Part shown: positions 1 through 8,343 of the stretch, in pieces | Numbering within the stretch: the first letter of the stretch is position 1 | Layout of the letters: each line of letters starts with the position of its first letter | DNA from: an uncultured Flavobacteriales bacterium | Lineage (GTDB): Bacteria > Bacteroidota > Bacteroidia > Flavobacteriales_G > Salibacteraceae | NCBI GenBank assembly: GCA_943788145.1 | Contig: CALSPD010000016.1 | Span: 1 to 64,000 of the forward strand | Length of the DNA stretch: 64,000 bases | Direction of reading: 5' to 3' | The notes under the pieces: generated by a model | Told to the model about the DNA's origin: nothing | Database searches by the model: none | The model's input: only the letters and a program-made list of their open reading frames with translations | Position numbers and translations under genes: made by a program

Positions 1-167
1 CGGATGCTTTCACCAATTTGAGGAGCAGCCAAGCCCACACCGTTGGCGTTATACATCGTATCGAACATATTGCTAATAAGCGTTTTTAGCTCAGGATAAT
101 CCTTCTCAATTTCAACTGCTTCTTTCTTTAAAATCGGATCTCCGTATGCTACTATCGGTAAAATCAT
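1..167 (-). CDS. def: Peptide deformylase, 5' part only
   Basis: Removes the formyl group from the N-terminal methionine of new proteins in the cytoplasm, using a metal ion. The gene reads off the left edge, so only the first 55 or so residues are present. They include the family motif GVGLAAPQIG (motif 1), preceded by the usual start MILPIVAYGDPIL. The metal-binding EGCLS and HEXDH motifs would lie beyond the edge. The start ATG at 167 is 4 bases after the ruvX stop, so the two genes are probably co-transcribed, a pairing common in Bacteroidota. I am confident of the family; completeness of the gene cannot be judged. Confidence 0.93.
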   Translation of the reverse strand, partial: MILPIVAYGDPILKKEAVEIEKDYPELKTLISNMFDTMYNANGVGLAAPQIGESI

Positions 168-171
168 GCCT

Positions 172-582
172 TTAGCCTTTGTTTAAATATTCCTGCAAAA
201 GTAATGTTGCGCTTATTTTATCAATGTTTCCTTTGTCTCTTCGGTCGCTGCGCTTTGAACCGGCAGATATCATCGTTTGCATCGCAATTTTACTCGTGAA
301 GCGCTCGTCCAGGCGATCTACTAACACCGATGGGAATACTTTTTTAAAACTTTCAATAAAAAGCAAAATGTTTTGCTCGACAGCCGAGTCTTCACCGCTC
401 ATGCGTTTTGGATGACCAATTACCACTCGCTCAAAGGGCTTTTTCTGATTTAAAAGACGCAATCCATCCATTAACTTATCTGTAGCCAACGTTTCTAACC
501 CATTGGCTATCATACCTAAAGGGTCAGAAATGGCTAACCCCGTGCGTTTCATTCCAAAGTCTATAGCAAGTGTTCTCGGCAT
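172..582 (-). CDS. ruvX: RuvX/YqgF family putative pre-16S rRNA nuclease
   Basis: A 136-residue RNase H-fold protein of the YqgF family, linked by family knowledge to 16S rRNA 5'-end maturation and formerly called a Holliday junction resolvase. The N-terminal TLAIDFGMKRTGLAISD is the first catalytic strand with its Asp, VVIGHPKRMSGE is the second conserved block, and LDERFTS and the C-terminal DKISATLLLQEYL carry the other expected acidic residues. The frame is open for 8 more codons upstream, but the family begins at MPRTLAIDFG, so the ATG at 582 is chosen. The gene lies just upstream of def. Confidence 0.92.
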   Translation of the reverse strand: MPRTLAIDFGMKRTGLAISDPLGMIANGLETLATDKLMDGLRLLNQKKPFERVVIGHPKRMSGEDSAVEQNILLFIESFKKVFPSVLVDRLDERFTSKIAMQTMISAGSKRSDRRDKGNIDKISATLLLQEYLNKG

Positions 583-609
583 GTTGCGAAGGTAAAGCTT
601 CGCCAACGG

Positions 610-639
610 TTGATGGCAATAGACAAACTGTACTTTTGC
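610..639 (+). promoter_or_regulatory. Bacteroidota-type promoter of dapD
   Basis: A TTG at 610-612 followed, after 18 bases, by TACTTTTG at 631-638 matches the TTG / TAnnTTTG housekeeping promoter pattern known for Bacteroidota. It sits 23 bases before the dapD start, between divergent ruvX and dapD. This is pattern recognition only; the transcription start was not measured. Confidence 0.65.
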
Positions 640-661
640 CGCGGACTGAAAACTCTATTCT

Positions 662-1489
662 ATGGCATATTCACTCGAGGAAATGGAAGGCTTGATTCAT
701 TCGGCATGGGAAGACCGATCGCTTCTAAACGACAACACCACCAAACATTGTATCGAACAAATCATTGATCAAATTGACAATGGCCTACTTCGTTGCGCTG
801 AGCCAACTCAAGATGGTTGGAAGGTGAACGACTGGGTTAAGAAGGCCGTAATCCTCTATTTCCCGATTCGCAAGATGGAAACCATCGAAGTTGGACCCCT
901 TGAGTTTTACGATAAAATGGCCCTGAAAAGCAATTATGCCGATAAGGGTATTCGAGTTGTTCCGCATGCTATCGCTCGCTATGGCGCCTATATCTCAAGA
1001 GGTGTCGTTATGATGCCTTCCTACGTAAACATTGGTGCTTATGTAGATGAAGGTACAATGGTGGACACATGGGCTACCGTTGGAAGTTGTGCGCAAATTG
1101 GTAAAAATGTGCATTTGAGTGGTGGAGTTGGAATAGGAGGAGTTTTAGAACCCGTTCAAGCTGCGCCAGTAATCATTGAAGACAATTGTTTTATTGGTTC
1201 TCGATGCATTGTTGTGGAAGGCGTTCACATTGAAAGGGAAGCTGTTTTAGGAGCTAATGTGGTTTTAACCATGAGTACAAAAATCATTGATGTTACAGGT
1301 GCTGAACCCATCGAAACAAAAGGTCGGGTTCCAGCCGGCTCTGTCGTGATTCCGGGCTCAATCCCAAAAACATTTGCGGCTGGAACCTACCAAGTTCCCT
1401 GTGCCCTTATAATCGGCAAGCGAAAGGAAAGCACGGATAAGAAAACTTCGTTAAACGATGTGCTTCGCGATTTTCAGGTGGCTGTTTGA
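662..1489 (+). CDS. dapD: 2,3,4,5-tetrahydropyridine-2,6-dicarboxylate N-succinyltransferase
   Basis: Catalyses succinyl-CoA-dependent acylation of tetrahydrodipicolinate in the lysine/diaminopimelate pathway, which also supplies peptidoglycan. The 275 residues match the usual length. An alpha-helical N-terminal domain is followed from about residue 105 by a left-handed beta-helix made of hexapeptide repeats (for example VVMMPSYVNIGAYVDEG, then VDTWATVGSCAQIG), and the block HLSGGVGIGGVLEP is highly typical of DapD. A promoter lies directly upstream. The 3' end overlaps the next start as TTGA, so the following glycosyltransferase is probably translated from the same message. Confidence 0.96.
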   Translation: MAYSLEEMEGLIHSAWEDRSLLNDNTTKHCIEQIIDQIDNGLLRCAEPTQDGWKVNDWVKKAVILYFPIRKMETIEVGPLEFYDKMALKSNYADKGIRVVPHAIARYGAYISRGVVMMPSYVNIGAYVDEGTMVDTWATVGSCAQIGKNVHLSGGVGIGGVLEPVQAAPVIIEDNCFIGSRCIVVEGVHIEREAVLGANVVLTMSTKIIDVTGAEPIETKGRVPAGSVVIPGSIPKTFAAGTYQVPCALIIGKRKESTDKKTSLNDVLRDFQVAV

Positions 1490-2469
1490 TTGAATCGAAA
1501 AAAATACTGGTCATTCAGACAAGCTTCCTTGGTGATGCGATTTTAGCGACATCCATACTCGAAAGCCTGCATAAGTCGAATCCGAACTACGAATTGCACT
1601 TGCTCGTTCGAAAAGGAAACGAAGCTTTATTTGAAGGTCATCCATTTTTAAAAACCTGCTGGGTTTGGGATAAGAAAGCCAATAAGTTGGGCAATTTGTT
1701 GCGTATGATTAGCGCCATTAGAAGCGAAAAATTCGATGTGATCGTGAATGTCCATCGCTACCTCAGTTCTGGATTAATTACTGCTTTATCTGGTGCTAAA
1801 ACCCGAATTGGTTTTGATAAAAACCCCCTTTCTTGGGCTTTTACTCAGTCTATCATACATCGATTCAATGGAGGCCACGAAATAGATCGAAATCATAAGT
1901 TAATTCAGTCGTTGGTTTTGATGGAGCAAGCTGAGAAACCTAGGCTTTATCCAACCGCGAAGGATATGGCCTCGGTGGCGCAATTTCAAGTGAATGAATA
2001 TGTATGCATCGCACCCACATCGGTGTGGAATACCAAGCAATGGCCAAAAGAAAAATGGGTAGAACTAATTCAGCTCCTTCCTTCCGAACATAAAGTATAT
2101 CTACTCGGAGCAAAAAATGATCGTTCCATTTGCGAGTGGATACAAGCGAATGCGAACCGCGATATGATTGAGGTATTAGCCGGGAAATTAAGTTTCCTTC
2201 AATCGGCCGCCTTAATGGCTGGTGCCAAAATGAACTACGTCAATGATTCAGCTCCAATGCATTTAGCCAGCGCGACAAATGCGCCAACAACAGTAATTTA
2301 TTGCAGCACCATTCCAGGTTTTGGTTTTGGACCATTGAGCGATCGAAAGAAAATAGTGCAACTTGAAACGAAGTTGGACTGCCGACCTTGTGGATTACAT
2401 GGATTTAACGCTTGCCCACAAGGACATTTTAACTGTGCCAAAGAAATCAACCCTAGGAACGTTTTATGA
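1486..2469 (+). CDS. Glycosyltransferase family 9 (heptosyltransferase-like)
   Basis: A 327-residue GT-B protein of the ADP-heptose:LPS heptosyltransferase family, which builds the inner core of lipopolysaccharide on the cytoplasmic side of the inner membrane. The N-terminal block ILVIQTSFLGDAIL is the characteristic family start, and APTSVWNTKQWP near residue 178 and NDSAPMHLASA near residue 254 are the expected nucleotide-sugar binding blocks. The start is TTG, overlapping the dapD stop by 4 bases, and the stop overlaps the next gene by 4 bases (ATGA). The exact acceptor sugar cannot be deduced; WaaC-, WaaF- or RfaQ-like roles are all possible. Confidence 0.88.
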   Translation: MIESKKILVIQTSFLGDAILATSILESLHKSNPNYELHLLVRKGNEALFEGHPFLKTCWVWDKKANKLGNLLRMISAIRSEKFDVIVNVHRYLSSGLITALSGAKTRIGFDKNPLSWAFTQSIIHRFNGGHEIDRNHKLIQSLVLMEQAEKPRLYPTAKDMASVAQFQVNEYVCIAPTSVWNTKQWPKEKWVELIQLLPSEHKVYLLGAKNDRSICEWIQANANRDMIEVLAGKLSFLQSAALMAGAKMNYVNDSAPMHLASATNAPTTVIYCSTIPGFGFGPLSDRKKIVQLETKLDCRPCGLHGFNACPQGHFNCAKEINPRNVL

Positions 2470-3026
2470 TTGAAAAACAAGAAATGGACAAGGCGGTGGC
2501 AGTGCTGCGATCTGGTGGAGTAATCCTCTGCCCTAGCGATACCATTGCGAGTTTATCCTGCGATGCATGTAATGCAACAGCCATTCTTAAAATTTTCGAC
2601 ATCAAACAGCGACCACCTCAGAAAAGTATGATCATGTTGGTTTCTTCTATAACCATGCTAGAGGCATATGTAGCTCACATCCCTGAAGCAGCATATCAAA
2701 TCATTGAGGTGTCCGATACACCAACGACTATCGTTTATCCTAATCCTCGCAACTTACCTAAAGAACTATTGGCTGAAGATGGATCATTGGGAATTCGAGT
2801 AGTGAACATTGGGTTTATTAAATCGATTATCGATCGATTTAGAAAGCCAATCGTATCAACATCAGCCAATTTGAGCGGAAAACCGGCCCCGATTCGAGTA
2901 AGTGAAACCGAGCTATTAATTTCGCAATCAGTAGATATGGTGATTGACTTAGACGAGTTTTTAACCAAGCCCAGTAGTATTATCAAATTCAATTCTGACG
3001 ATTCCTTTCGAATCATCCGCAAATAG
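2466..3026 (+). CDS. Sua5/YciO/YrdC family protein (threonylcarbamoyl-AMP synthase-like)
   Basis: The family makes threonylcarbamoyl-AMP for the t6A37 modification of ANN-decoding tRNAs. The 186 residues cover one YrdC domain: GGVILCPSDTIASLSC is the N-terminal substrate block, KQRPPQKSMIMLVSS is the lysine/arginine-rich nucleotide-binding block, and PIVSTSANLSGKPAP is the C-terminal conserved block. No separate Sua5 C-terminal domain is present. The usual PTDT motif reads PSDT, a conservative change. It overlaps the preceding glycosyltransferase by ATGA and lies 2 bases before the CCA enzyme gene, which fits a tRNA-maturation operon continuing to miaA. A YciO-like paralogue with another role cannot be excluded. 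Confidence 0.87.
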   Translation: MIEKQEMDKAVAVLRSGGVILCPSDTIASLSCDACNATAILKIFDIKQRPPQKSMIMLVSSITMLEAYVAHIPEAAYQIIEVSDTPTTIVYPNPRNLPKELLAEDGSLGIRVVNIGFIKSIIDRFRKPIVSTSANLSGKPAPIRVSETELLISQSVDMVIDLDEFLTKPSSIIKFNSDDSFRIIRK

Positions 3027-3028
3027 CT

Positions 3029-4456
3029 ATGACGTCAGTCGAGATTAAAGCATACCTCAACAAACCCCTTTTCGAAGCTGTTCAAAAGGTTTCGAACGAA
3101 TTAAAGCTTGAAGCCTTCATTGTGGGTGGTTTTGTGCGTGATTTAATTTTAGACCGGCCAAGTAAAGATCTGGATATAGTAGTTTCCGAACGAGGTATTG
3201 AGTTTGCCAAGGCGCTTTCGAAAAAACTTGATGGCACTAAAGTGAACATATTTGAACGCTTTGGCACCGCTCAGTTTGTTGCTGATGGACTTGACATTGA
3301 AATCGTAGGTGCACGAAAGGAGTCATATCGTTATGATTCGCGAAACCCGATGGTCGAAAACGGAACGCTACACGAGGATCGCTCACGTAGGGATTTCACC
3401 ATCAACGCACTTAGCATCAGTCTTAACGATAAGGACTATGGTGAAATCATTGATCCTTTTGGCGGATTGAATCATATTGAAAAGAAATTGCTTGTTACAC
3501 CATTAGATCCCGTTATCACCTATTCAGACGACCCTTTAAGGATGATGCGCGCCATTCGATTTGCAACCCAACTCGGGTTTCGTATCGAAGACCAATCCTT
3601 AAAGGCGATTGAAACACAACGTGATCGCATTCGCATCGTTTCGCAAGAACGCATAACGGATGAGTTGAATAAAATCATTGCTTCATCAAAGCCGAGCCTT
3701 GGATTCAAATTGTTATTTAATACCGGTTTACTTCACATCATTTTCCCTAAAATGGTTGAGCTCTATGGTGTCGAACATCGAAATGGGGTGAGCCACAAGG
3801 ATAATTTTTACCACACACTTCAAGTGTTGGATAATGTTGCCGATCGTAGCAGTGATCTATGGTTGCGCTGGAGCGCGATTCTTCATGACATTGCCAAACC
3901 AGATACCAAACGATTTGACAAAGTTCATGGTTGGACCTTTCACGGACATGAAGATCGTGGCGCTCGAATGGTTCCAAAACTTTTCCGAACACTCAAACTA
4001 CCTCAAGATCATAAGATGCGCTTCGTTCAGAAAATGGTCAAATTGCATTTACGTCCTATCGCCTTAAGCAACGATAAAGTGAGCGATTCTGGTGTGCGTA
4101 GATTGGTGTTTGACGCTGGTGATGACCTCGAAAACCTGATGATTCTGTGCGAGTCTGACATCACTTCGAAAAACGAGCTGAAGGTTAAGCGCTTCTTGAA
4201 CAACTTTGAAAAAGTGCGATCAAAATGCATAGAGGTGGAAGAAAAGGATAGGCTGAGAAATTGGGAACCGCCCATTGGAGGAGCTGAGATAATGAATATC
4301 TTCGGGTTGAATCCAGGTAGAGAGGTGGGTGTTTTAAAGACAGCAATTCGAGAATCCATCCTCGAAGGAGAAATAGACAATAATTATGATGATGCATATC
4401 AGCTTCTTTTAAGGAAAGCCGATGAGATCAACTTGAAGCCACTTAAACGTGATTAA
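3029..4456 (+). CDS. CCA tRNA nucleotidyltransferase / poly(A) polymerase family with HD domain
   Basis: Class II nucleotidyltransferase that adds or repairs the 3' CCA end of tRNA. The head domain carries IVGGFVRDLIL (about residue 32) and the metal-binding DLDIVV, followed by RRDFTINALS, the nucleotide-template region YSDDPLRMMRAIRFATQLGF, and a tail with an HD phosphohydrolase motif (ILHDIAKP, about residue 284) plus a further HGHEDRGA block. The 475-residue length is normal for Bacteroidota members with a C-terminal HD domain. Adding CCA and adding only A (poly(A) polymerase) cannot be told apart here, but as the only copy seen in a tRNA-modification run, CCA addition is likeliest. Confidence 0.92.
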   Translation: MTSVEIKAYLNKPLFEAVQKVSNELKLEAFIVGGFVRDLILDRPSKDLDIVVSERGIEFAKALSKKLDGTKVNIFERFGTAQFVADGLDIEIVGARKESYRYDSRNPMVENGTLHEDRSRRDFTINALSISLNDKDYGEIIDPFGGLNHIEKKLLVTPLDPVITYSDDPLRMMRAIRFATQLGFRIEDQSLKAIETQRDRIRIVSQERITDELNKIIASSKPSLGFKLLFNTGLLHIIFPKMVELYGVEHRNGVSHKDNFYHTLQVLDNVADRSSDLWLRWSAILHDIAKPDTKRFDKVHGWTFHGHEDRGARMVPKLFRTLKLPQDHKMRFVQKMVKLHLRPIALSNDKVSDSGVRRLVFDAGDDLENLMILCESDITSKNELKVKRFLNNFEKVRSKCIEVEEKDRLRNWEPPIGGAEIMNIFGLNPGREVGVLKTAIRESILEGEIDNNYDDAYQLLLRKADEINLKPLKRD

Positions 4457-4458
4457 TC

Positions 4459-5007
4459 ATGCAAAAAGTTATTCATTTTAGAGTATTAATCGATTACGAA
4501 AAAGATGTATTTCGAGACATTGAAATGGTGTCTAATGATAGTTTTCTAACCTTTCATGAAATGATTCAAGAAGCATTTGGATTTGATAATTCACAGATGG
4601 CATCTTTTTATGTGAGTAACGATGATTGGGAAAAAGGACAAGAAATCACCCTCATTGAAGTAAAAGATCCTGAAGAAGGAGGCGATCCAATTTGGATGAT
4701 GGATAATATTCAATTGGACGAAATCATTTTTGAGAAAAATCAAAAACTAGTTTATGTTTTTGATTTTATGCTCATGTGGTGTTTTTACATCGATGTGATA
4801 AGCATCAAAACCATTGAAGACGCCATGATTCTTCCTAGAATTTCGCAATCCTTCGGTATTTCGCCCGAGCAGTACAGTAAATCAACCGATTTGACATTTG
4901 ACGGTGTCGAGATTGAAGTGGATAGTGAAGAAGATGATGATGAATTGGAAGAAGATGAATTGGAAGAATTGTTCAGAATGATGGGCGGAAGCGAAAACTT
5001 GAATTAG
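4459..5007 (+). CDS. Plasmid pRiA4b ORF-3-like (IS1096 TnpR-like) family protein
   Basis: A 182-residue protein with the alpha/beta fold named after plasmid pRiA4b ORF-3 and the IS1096 passenger gene; its biochemical role is unknown. Visible features are the N-terminal strand FRVLIDY, the DSFLTFHEMIQEAFGFDNSQMASFYVSN block typical of the family, the core LVYVFDFMLMWCFYIDV, and a very acidic C-terminal stretch rich in Glu and Asp from about residue 153. No transposase is nearby, so the family name does not imply a mobile element here. It sits between the CCA enzyme gene and miaA with gaps of 2 and 4 bases, so it belongs to the same operon. Confidence 0.82.
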   Translation: MQKVIHFRVLIDYEKDVFRDIEMVSNDSFLTFHEMIQEAFGFDNSQMASFYVSNDDWEKGQEITLIEVKDPEEGGDPIWMMDNIQLDEIIFEKNQKLVYVFDFMLMWCFYIDVISIKTIEDAMILPRISQSFGISPEQYSKSTDLTFDGVEIEVDSEEDDDELEEDELEELFRMMGGSENLN

Positions 5008-5011
5008 TCCT

Positions 5012-5905
5012 TTGAGTCAATTGATCGTCCTTGCCGGACCAACAGCGTCTGGAAAAACCAAGCTATCCATTGATTTGGCTAAGCTCTTCGATGCAGAAAT
5101 TATTAATGCCGATTCACGTCAGGTATATAGAAAGTTGAACATTGGAACGGCAAAACCAACTACCATAGAACTCAATGCGATTCCCCATCATTTCATTGAC
5201 ATAAAAAACCCGGATGAAGACTACAACGCGGGTGAATTTGAAACAAATGTCATTTCCTTTTTAGAAGATTATTTCACGCGAAAGAATACGGCCATCTTAG
5301 TGGGTGGTTCGGGACTTTACATAAATGCTGTCGTCAATGGCTTTGATCCGCTGCCAAAGGCCTCGGAAGAGATACGACAAAAATGGATGGAATTGCTCGA
5401 ACGCGAGGGAATCGAATTTTTAAAGAATGAGCTTATAGCTAGCGATCCAATTTATGCCAAAACAGCCGACCTTGATAACCCACAACGCCTCATTCGAGCG
5501 CTTGAAATAATCGATAGCACGGGTAAAACCTACTCAAGTCAACGACAGAAAACAAAAAAGAGTAGACCTTTCAAATCAACCCTCTTTGCGCTTTCTCCAG
5601 AGCGCAGCGGGCTTTATGATTCAATAAACCAACGGGTTGATAAAATGATGGAAGATGGGTTGTTAAGCGAAGTTGAATCACTTATCCAATATAGAACCTG
5701 CAATGCACTGCAGACAGTTGGCTATAAAGAATTGTTTGATCACATTGATGGAAAATCGACCTTAAATGAGGCCATAGATAAAATAAAACAACATACCCGC
5801 AACTTCGCCAAGCGCCAAACAACTTGGTTTAAACGACAAAATGATTTCATTTCGCTAAAATCAGACTACATAAACGAAATACAAAAGCATCTTAAAAGCT
5901 TTTGA
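5012..5905 (+). CDS. miaA: tRNA dimethylallyltransferase
   Basis: Transfers dimethylallyl from its diphosphate to N6 of A37 in tRNAs reading UNN codons. The P-loop GPTASGKTKLS lies at residues 8-18, followed by NADSRQVYRKLNIGTAKP, which binds tRNA and substrate, then LVGGSGLYINAVVNG and the C-terminal KQHTRNFAKRQTTWFKRQ. The 297-residue length is normal. The start is TTG at 5012; no ATG fits before the P-loop. It ends the plus-strand tRNA-maturation run. Confidence 0.95.
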   Translation: MSQLIVLAGPTASGKTKLSIDLAKLFDAEIINADSRQVYRKLNIGTAKPTTIELNAIPHHFIDIKNPDEDYNAGEFETNVISFLEDYFTRKNTAILVGGSGLYINAVVNGFDPLPKASEEIRQKWMELLEREGIEFLKNELIASDPIYAKTADLDNPQRLIRALEIIDSTGKTYSSQRQKTKKSRPFKSTLFALSPERSGLYDSINQRVDKMMEDGLLSEVESLIQYRTCNALQTVGYKELFDHIDGKSTLNEAIDKIKQHTRNFAKRQTTWFKRQNDFISLKSDYINEIQKHLKSF

Positions 5906-5926
5906 GTCGTCTATTTGATGCTTAAC

Positions 5927-5935
5927 TATCTTCGC
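5927..5935 (+). promoter_or_regulatory. -7 promoter element for the MORN-like gene
   Basis: TATCTTCGC resembles the TAnnTTTG -7 element. It lies 18 bases before the ATG at 5954 and downstream of the earlier in-frame codon at 5915, which argues that translation begins at 5954 and not at 5915. A clear -33 TTG at the right spacing was not found. Confidence 0.45.
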
Positions 5936-5953
5936 AAACACATCATGTTCAAT

Positions 5954-6490
5954 ATGAAAACTATACTTACCCTTTTGCTTTTCATAAGCAGTGTCTCCGT
6001 TTATAGCCAAACAGGTTTGGTTAAATCGTTTGACAGCCAATGCAATTGCACCATTGTGACGAATCATTACGACAATGGGCAAGTAAGTGCTCAGTATCAT
6101 GAAAATGACAAGGGTAAAAAGCATGGTCTTGAAAGCGTCTTTTTTGACAATGGATCTTTGCAATACACTAGAAATTGGACAAACGGCAAGTTAAATGGCG
6201 AAGGCAAACACTACCACAGAAATGGTAATGTTTATTACAATGAAGTATATGCAAATGGGGATAAATCAGGCACTTGGACATTTAAAGATGAAGAAGGTGA
6301 TTTGACTCAAACCATTCAATACACAAGCAATGGAAATGATGGCATTTACGATTATTATCACGCTGGCATCAAGTATTTCACACAGGCCCTTCAAAACGGC
6401 AAAATGGTGGCTGAAACAGTTCTCAATGCTGAAATTCACGACCAACTAAAGGCAGAAGCTGAAGCTGCTCAACAAGCGGGCAAGCAATAA
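5954..6490 (+). CDS. Secreted MORN-like / YwqK-family repeat protein
   Basis: A 178-residue exported protein. A signal peptide (MKTILTLLLFISSVSVYSQ) is followed by repeats of the YwqK/MORN-2 type: YHENDKGKKHGLES, FFDNGSLQYTRNWTNGKLNGEG, YHRNGNVYYNEVYANGDKSG and TWTFKDEEGD, each built around an aromatic-x-x-Asn/Asp-Gly core. Databases often label this family as a YwqK antitoxin, but there is no toxin partner and the protein is exported, so a toxin-antitoxin role is not supported. The C-terminus is a short charged helix rich in Ala, Glu and Gln. The start at 5954 gives a clean signal peptide and lies after the promoter-like element. Its function is unknown. Confidence 0.78.
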   Translation: MKTILTLLLFISSVSVYSQTGLVKSFDSQCNCTIVTNHYDNGQVSAQYHENDKGKKHGLESVFFDNGSLQYTRNWTNGKLNGEGKHYHRNGNVYYNEVYANGDKSGTWTFKDEEGDLTQTIQYTSNGNDGIYDYYHAGIKYFTQALQNGKMVAETVLNAEIHDQLKAEAEAAQQAGKQ

Positions 6491-6495
6491 ATCAA

Positions 6496-7131
6496 TTACT
6501 GGATTTCGAGATTAAAAACCACGGTATCGTTGTCCATAAACACACTTCCCTCTCCATTCTGACCGCCTGAACCTGATATTCTGAGCGTTTCGTATTCAAT
6601 GATTCCTCCACCATAGGCAGGGCAAAAAATGGTGGTGTCAATGAGTCCATCAAAAACAAAGGTTTGCTTTCCACAACATGTTCTACATCGAGGTGAATTT
6701 GGCAGCATGTAAAGAATCATACGAATTCCTGGTCGATTTTGGTTAAAGGCATGAATCTTCAAAACTGATTTTTCGTACAGTTTTATCTCCTGAAAATTAT
6801 CCGTATTCATTCTCCAAGCATTTCGGTCCAGCGTATCATTCGAAGAAAAATAACCATCAGCAGAAGCGCGAAATCTATATTCTACCACTGAGTTCGGTTC
6901 TAATTCCGCATGATAAAAACCAACGTCATTCGATTCAACCGATTCCAAAACAGAGAAGACATTCGAATAGGTACCGTAGTTTAATTTGGATTGCTCGAAA
7001 TGAATGACGGCACCCGAAATAGGGTTTTCTGTGTTTCCGTTCATGACTATTCCAGATACTTCGATCGACTGGTTTTTGGAACACGAACTAGCTAAAAAAT
7101 AGCATAGAAAAAGCATCAGAACTTTATGCAT
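6496..7131 (-). CDS. Lipoprotein with carboxypeptidase-regulatory-like domain
   Basis: A 211-residue predicted lipoprotein: the signal MHKVLMLFLCYFLASSC ends in a lipobox-like ASSC. Residues 25-110 (VSGIVMNGNTENPISGAVIHFEQ...) follow the pattern of CarboxypepD_reg-like beta-sandwich domains that Bacteroidota attach to surface lipoproteins and TonB receptors. Near residue 148 there is a CRTCCG cysteine cluster whose purpose is unclear. The gene converges on the MORN-like gene with 5 bases between stops. I do not recognise a specific function. Confidence 0.7.
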   Translation of the reverse strand: MHKVLMLFLCYFLASSCSKNQSIEVSGIVMNGNTENPISGAVIHFEQSKLNYGTYSNVFSVLESVESNDVGFYHAELEPNSVVEYRFRASADGYFSSNDTLDRNAWRMNTDNFQEIKLYEKSVLKIHAFNQNRPGIRMILYMLPNSPRCRTCCGKQTFVFDGLIDTTIFCPAYGGGIIEYETLRISGSGGQNGEGSVFMDNDTVVFNLEIQ

Positions 7132-7198
7132 GGATAAATGGTGGTAAAAGTTTTTTCATCAATTAATTGAAAGACCATTTTCAAGTTATTTTAGCCGC

Positions 7199-7924
7199 AT
7201 GAACAGAGCGAAGTTATTCAACCTTATGATGCTGATGACTATATTCAGCCTAGTATATTCTTGTGGTCCTGCTAGCGAATCTCCTGATGCGGATGAATCC
7301 GACCTTGTTGATGAGACGTTAGTAAATACGCCATTTACACGAGAAGTGAAATTTGACACATGTTTACTCATTGCACACAAGGTGAAAGCTTACGATGTTT
7401 GGAAGGCTTCATTTGATATTGCCCAATCCATTCGAGAGAAACATGGCATAAAAGCATTAAGCGTATATAGAGATCGCACTGATACATCATTAGCCTTGGT
7501 TTACACGCAAGTCACTAATTTAAAAAGTGCTCGAGATTACATCACTTCTCAAAACCTTCAGAAATCGATGGCGTCTGCTGGTGTTATGGATGCAATGGAT
7601 CTTTATTGGATGACGCGTCAGCTGTCAGGAACAGAACCCATCACGGACAGTATTCTGATGTTTATGAGTTTTAAAGTGATGAACTACGACCGATGGGAAA
7701 GTGCATTTTTAGAGGATTACAAAGATGAACCTAATCGAGAAAATCAAGTTAAAACAGTGATGCGGGGAATTGATGATCCAAATCAAGTATCCATGATTTT
7801 CGCAGTCAATGACATTGATTATGTTGAAAAGATGGAAAAAAACAATGTTTTTCGTGCTAAGATGCTCGCTTCCGGAGTAGTGAGTTATCCCGTAACTTAC
7901 AAGCTACTTGAGATGCAACTTTGA
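7199..7924 (+). CDS. Lipoprotein with two tandem alpha/beta-barrel-like repeats
   Basis: A 241-residue predicted lipoprotein. The signal ends at VYSC (Cys 22) and is followed by a short acidic linker. Two similar halves follow. The first, about residues 50-128, starts LLIAHKVKAYDVWKASFD and ends near VMDAMDLYWM. The second, about 148-241, starts ILMFMSFKVMNYDRWESAFL and ends near MLASGVVSYPVTYKLLEM. The strand-helix-strand layout and the D-W-ES/AS signature suggest a duplicated dimeric alpha/beta-barrel (ABM-like) fold. This assignment is structural inference, not recognised homology. It stands alone on the plus strand, and its partner or substrate is unknown. Confidence 0.65.
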   Translation: MNRAKLFNLMMLMTIFSLVYSCGPASESPDADESDLVDETLVNTPFTREVKFDTCLLIAHKVKAYDVWKASFDIAQSIREKHGIKALSVYRDRTDTSLALVYTQVTNLKSARDYITSQNLQKSMASAGVMDAMDLYWMTRQLSGTEPITDSILMFMSFKVMNYDRWESAFLEDYKDEPNRENQVKTVMRGIDDPNQVSMIFAVNDIDYVEKMEKNNVFRAKMLASGVVSYPVTYKLLEMQL

Positions 7925-8003
7925 TAAATTGTTCATCGTTTGTTGGTATTTCAGCCGAGATATATAACTTGTGGTAACTAATTTTCGACAAAATTTGAGC
8001 CCC

Positions 8004-8339
8004 ATGCAGAACGAGCGATTGAAACTAATCAAAGAGATGTTGGAAACGAATCCTGAAGATTCGTTCCTTAAATATGCTGCAGCGCTTGAATACGAAAAAG
8101 ATGGCAATCGCAAATCGGCCATAGCTCTGATCGAAGACCTTTTGAGCAAGGACGAAACCTACCTAGGTGGTTACTATAAACTAGGCAAACTGTACGAAGG
8201 CGAGGGAAAGGAAAAAGAAGCTATTAAAATTTATCGATTGGGATTGGATGTTTCTAAGAAAAATTCCGACCTAAAAACAGAGGGTGAACTATCCGAAGCG
8301 CTAATGTTGTTGGGGGCTGACGATGAAATCAGTTGGTAA
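8004..8339 (+). CDS. Small TPR-repeat protein
   Basis: A 111-residue soluble protein with about two and a half tetratricopeptide repeats: FLKYAAALEYEKDGNRKSAI, TYLGGYYKLGKLYEGEGKEKEAIKIYRLGL, and a capping helix. The frame is open for 11 more codons upstream, but MQNERLKLIKEMLETNPED is the natural start of the first helix and no signal peptide is seen. TPR proteins serve as protein-binding scaffolds; the partner is unknown. It converges on the LuxR-type regulator with 4 bases between stops. Confidence 0.72.
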   Translation: MQNERLKLIKEMLETNPEDSFLKYAAALEYEKDGNRKSAIALIEDLLSKDETYLGGYYKLGKLYEGEGKEKEAIKIYRLGLDVSKKNSDLKTEGELSEALMLLGADDEISW

Positions 8340-8343
8340 TAAG

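Noticed and set aside
4459-5007. Insertion-sequence relic suggested by the IS1096 TnpR-like family name
   Set aside because: No transposase, inverted ends or target duplication; the gene sits tightly inside a tRNA-maturation operon.
5954-6490. Toxin-antitoxin system suggested by the YwqK family name
   Set aside because: The protein is exported, has MORN-like repeats and has no toxin partner in the neighbouring genes.
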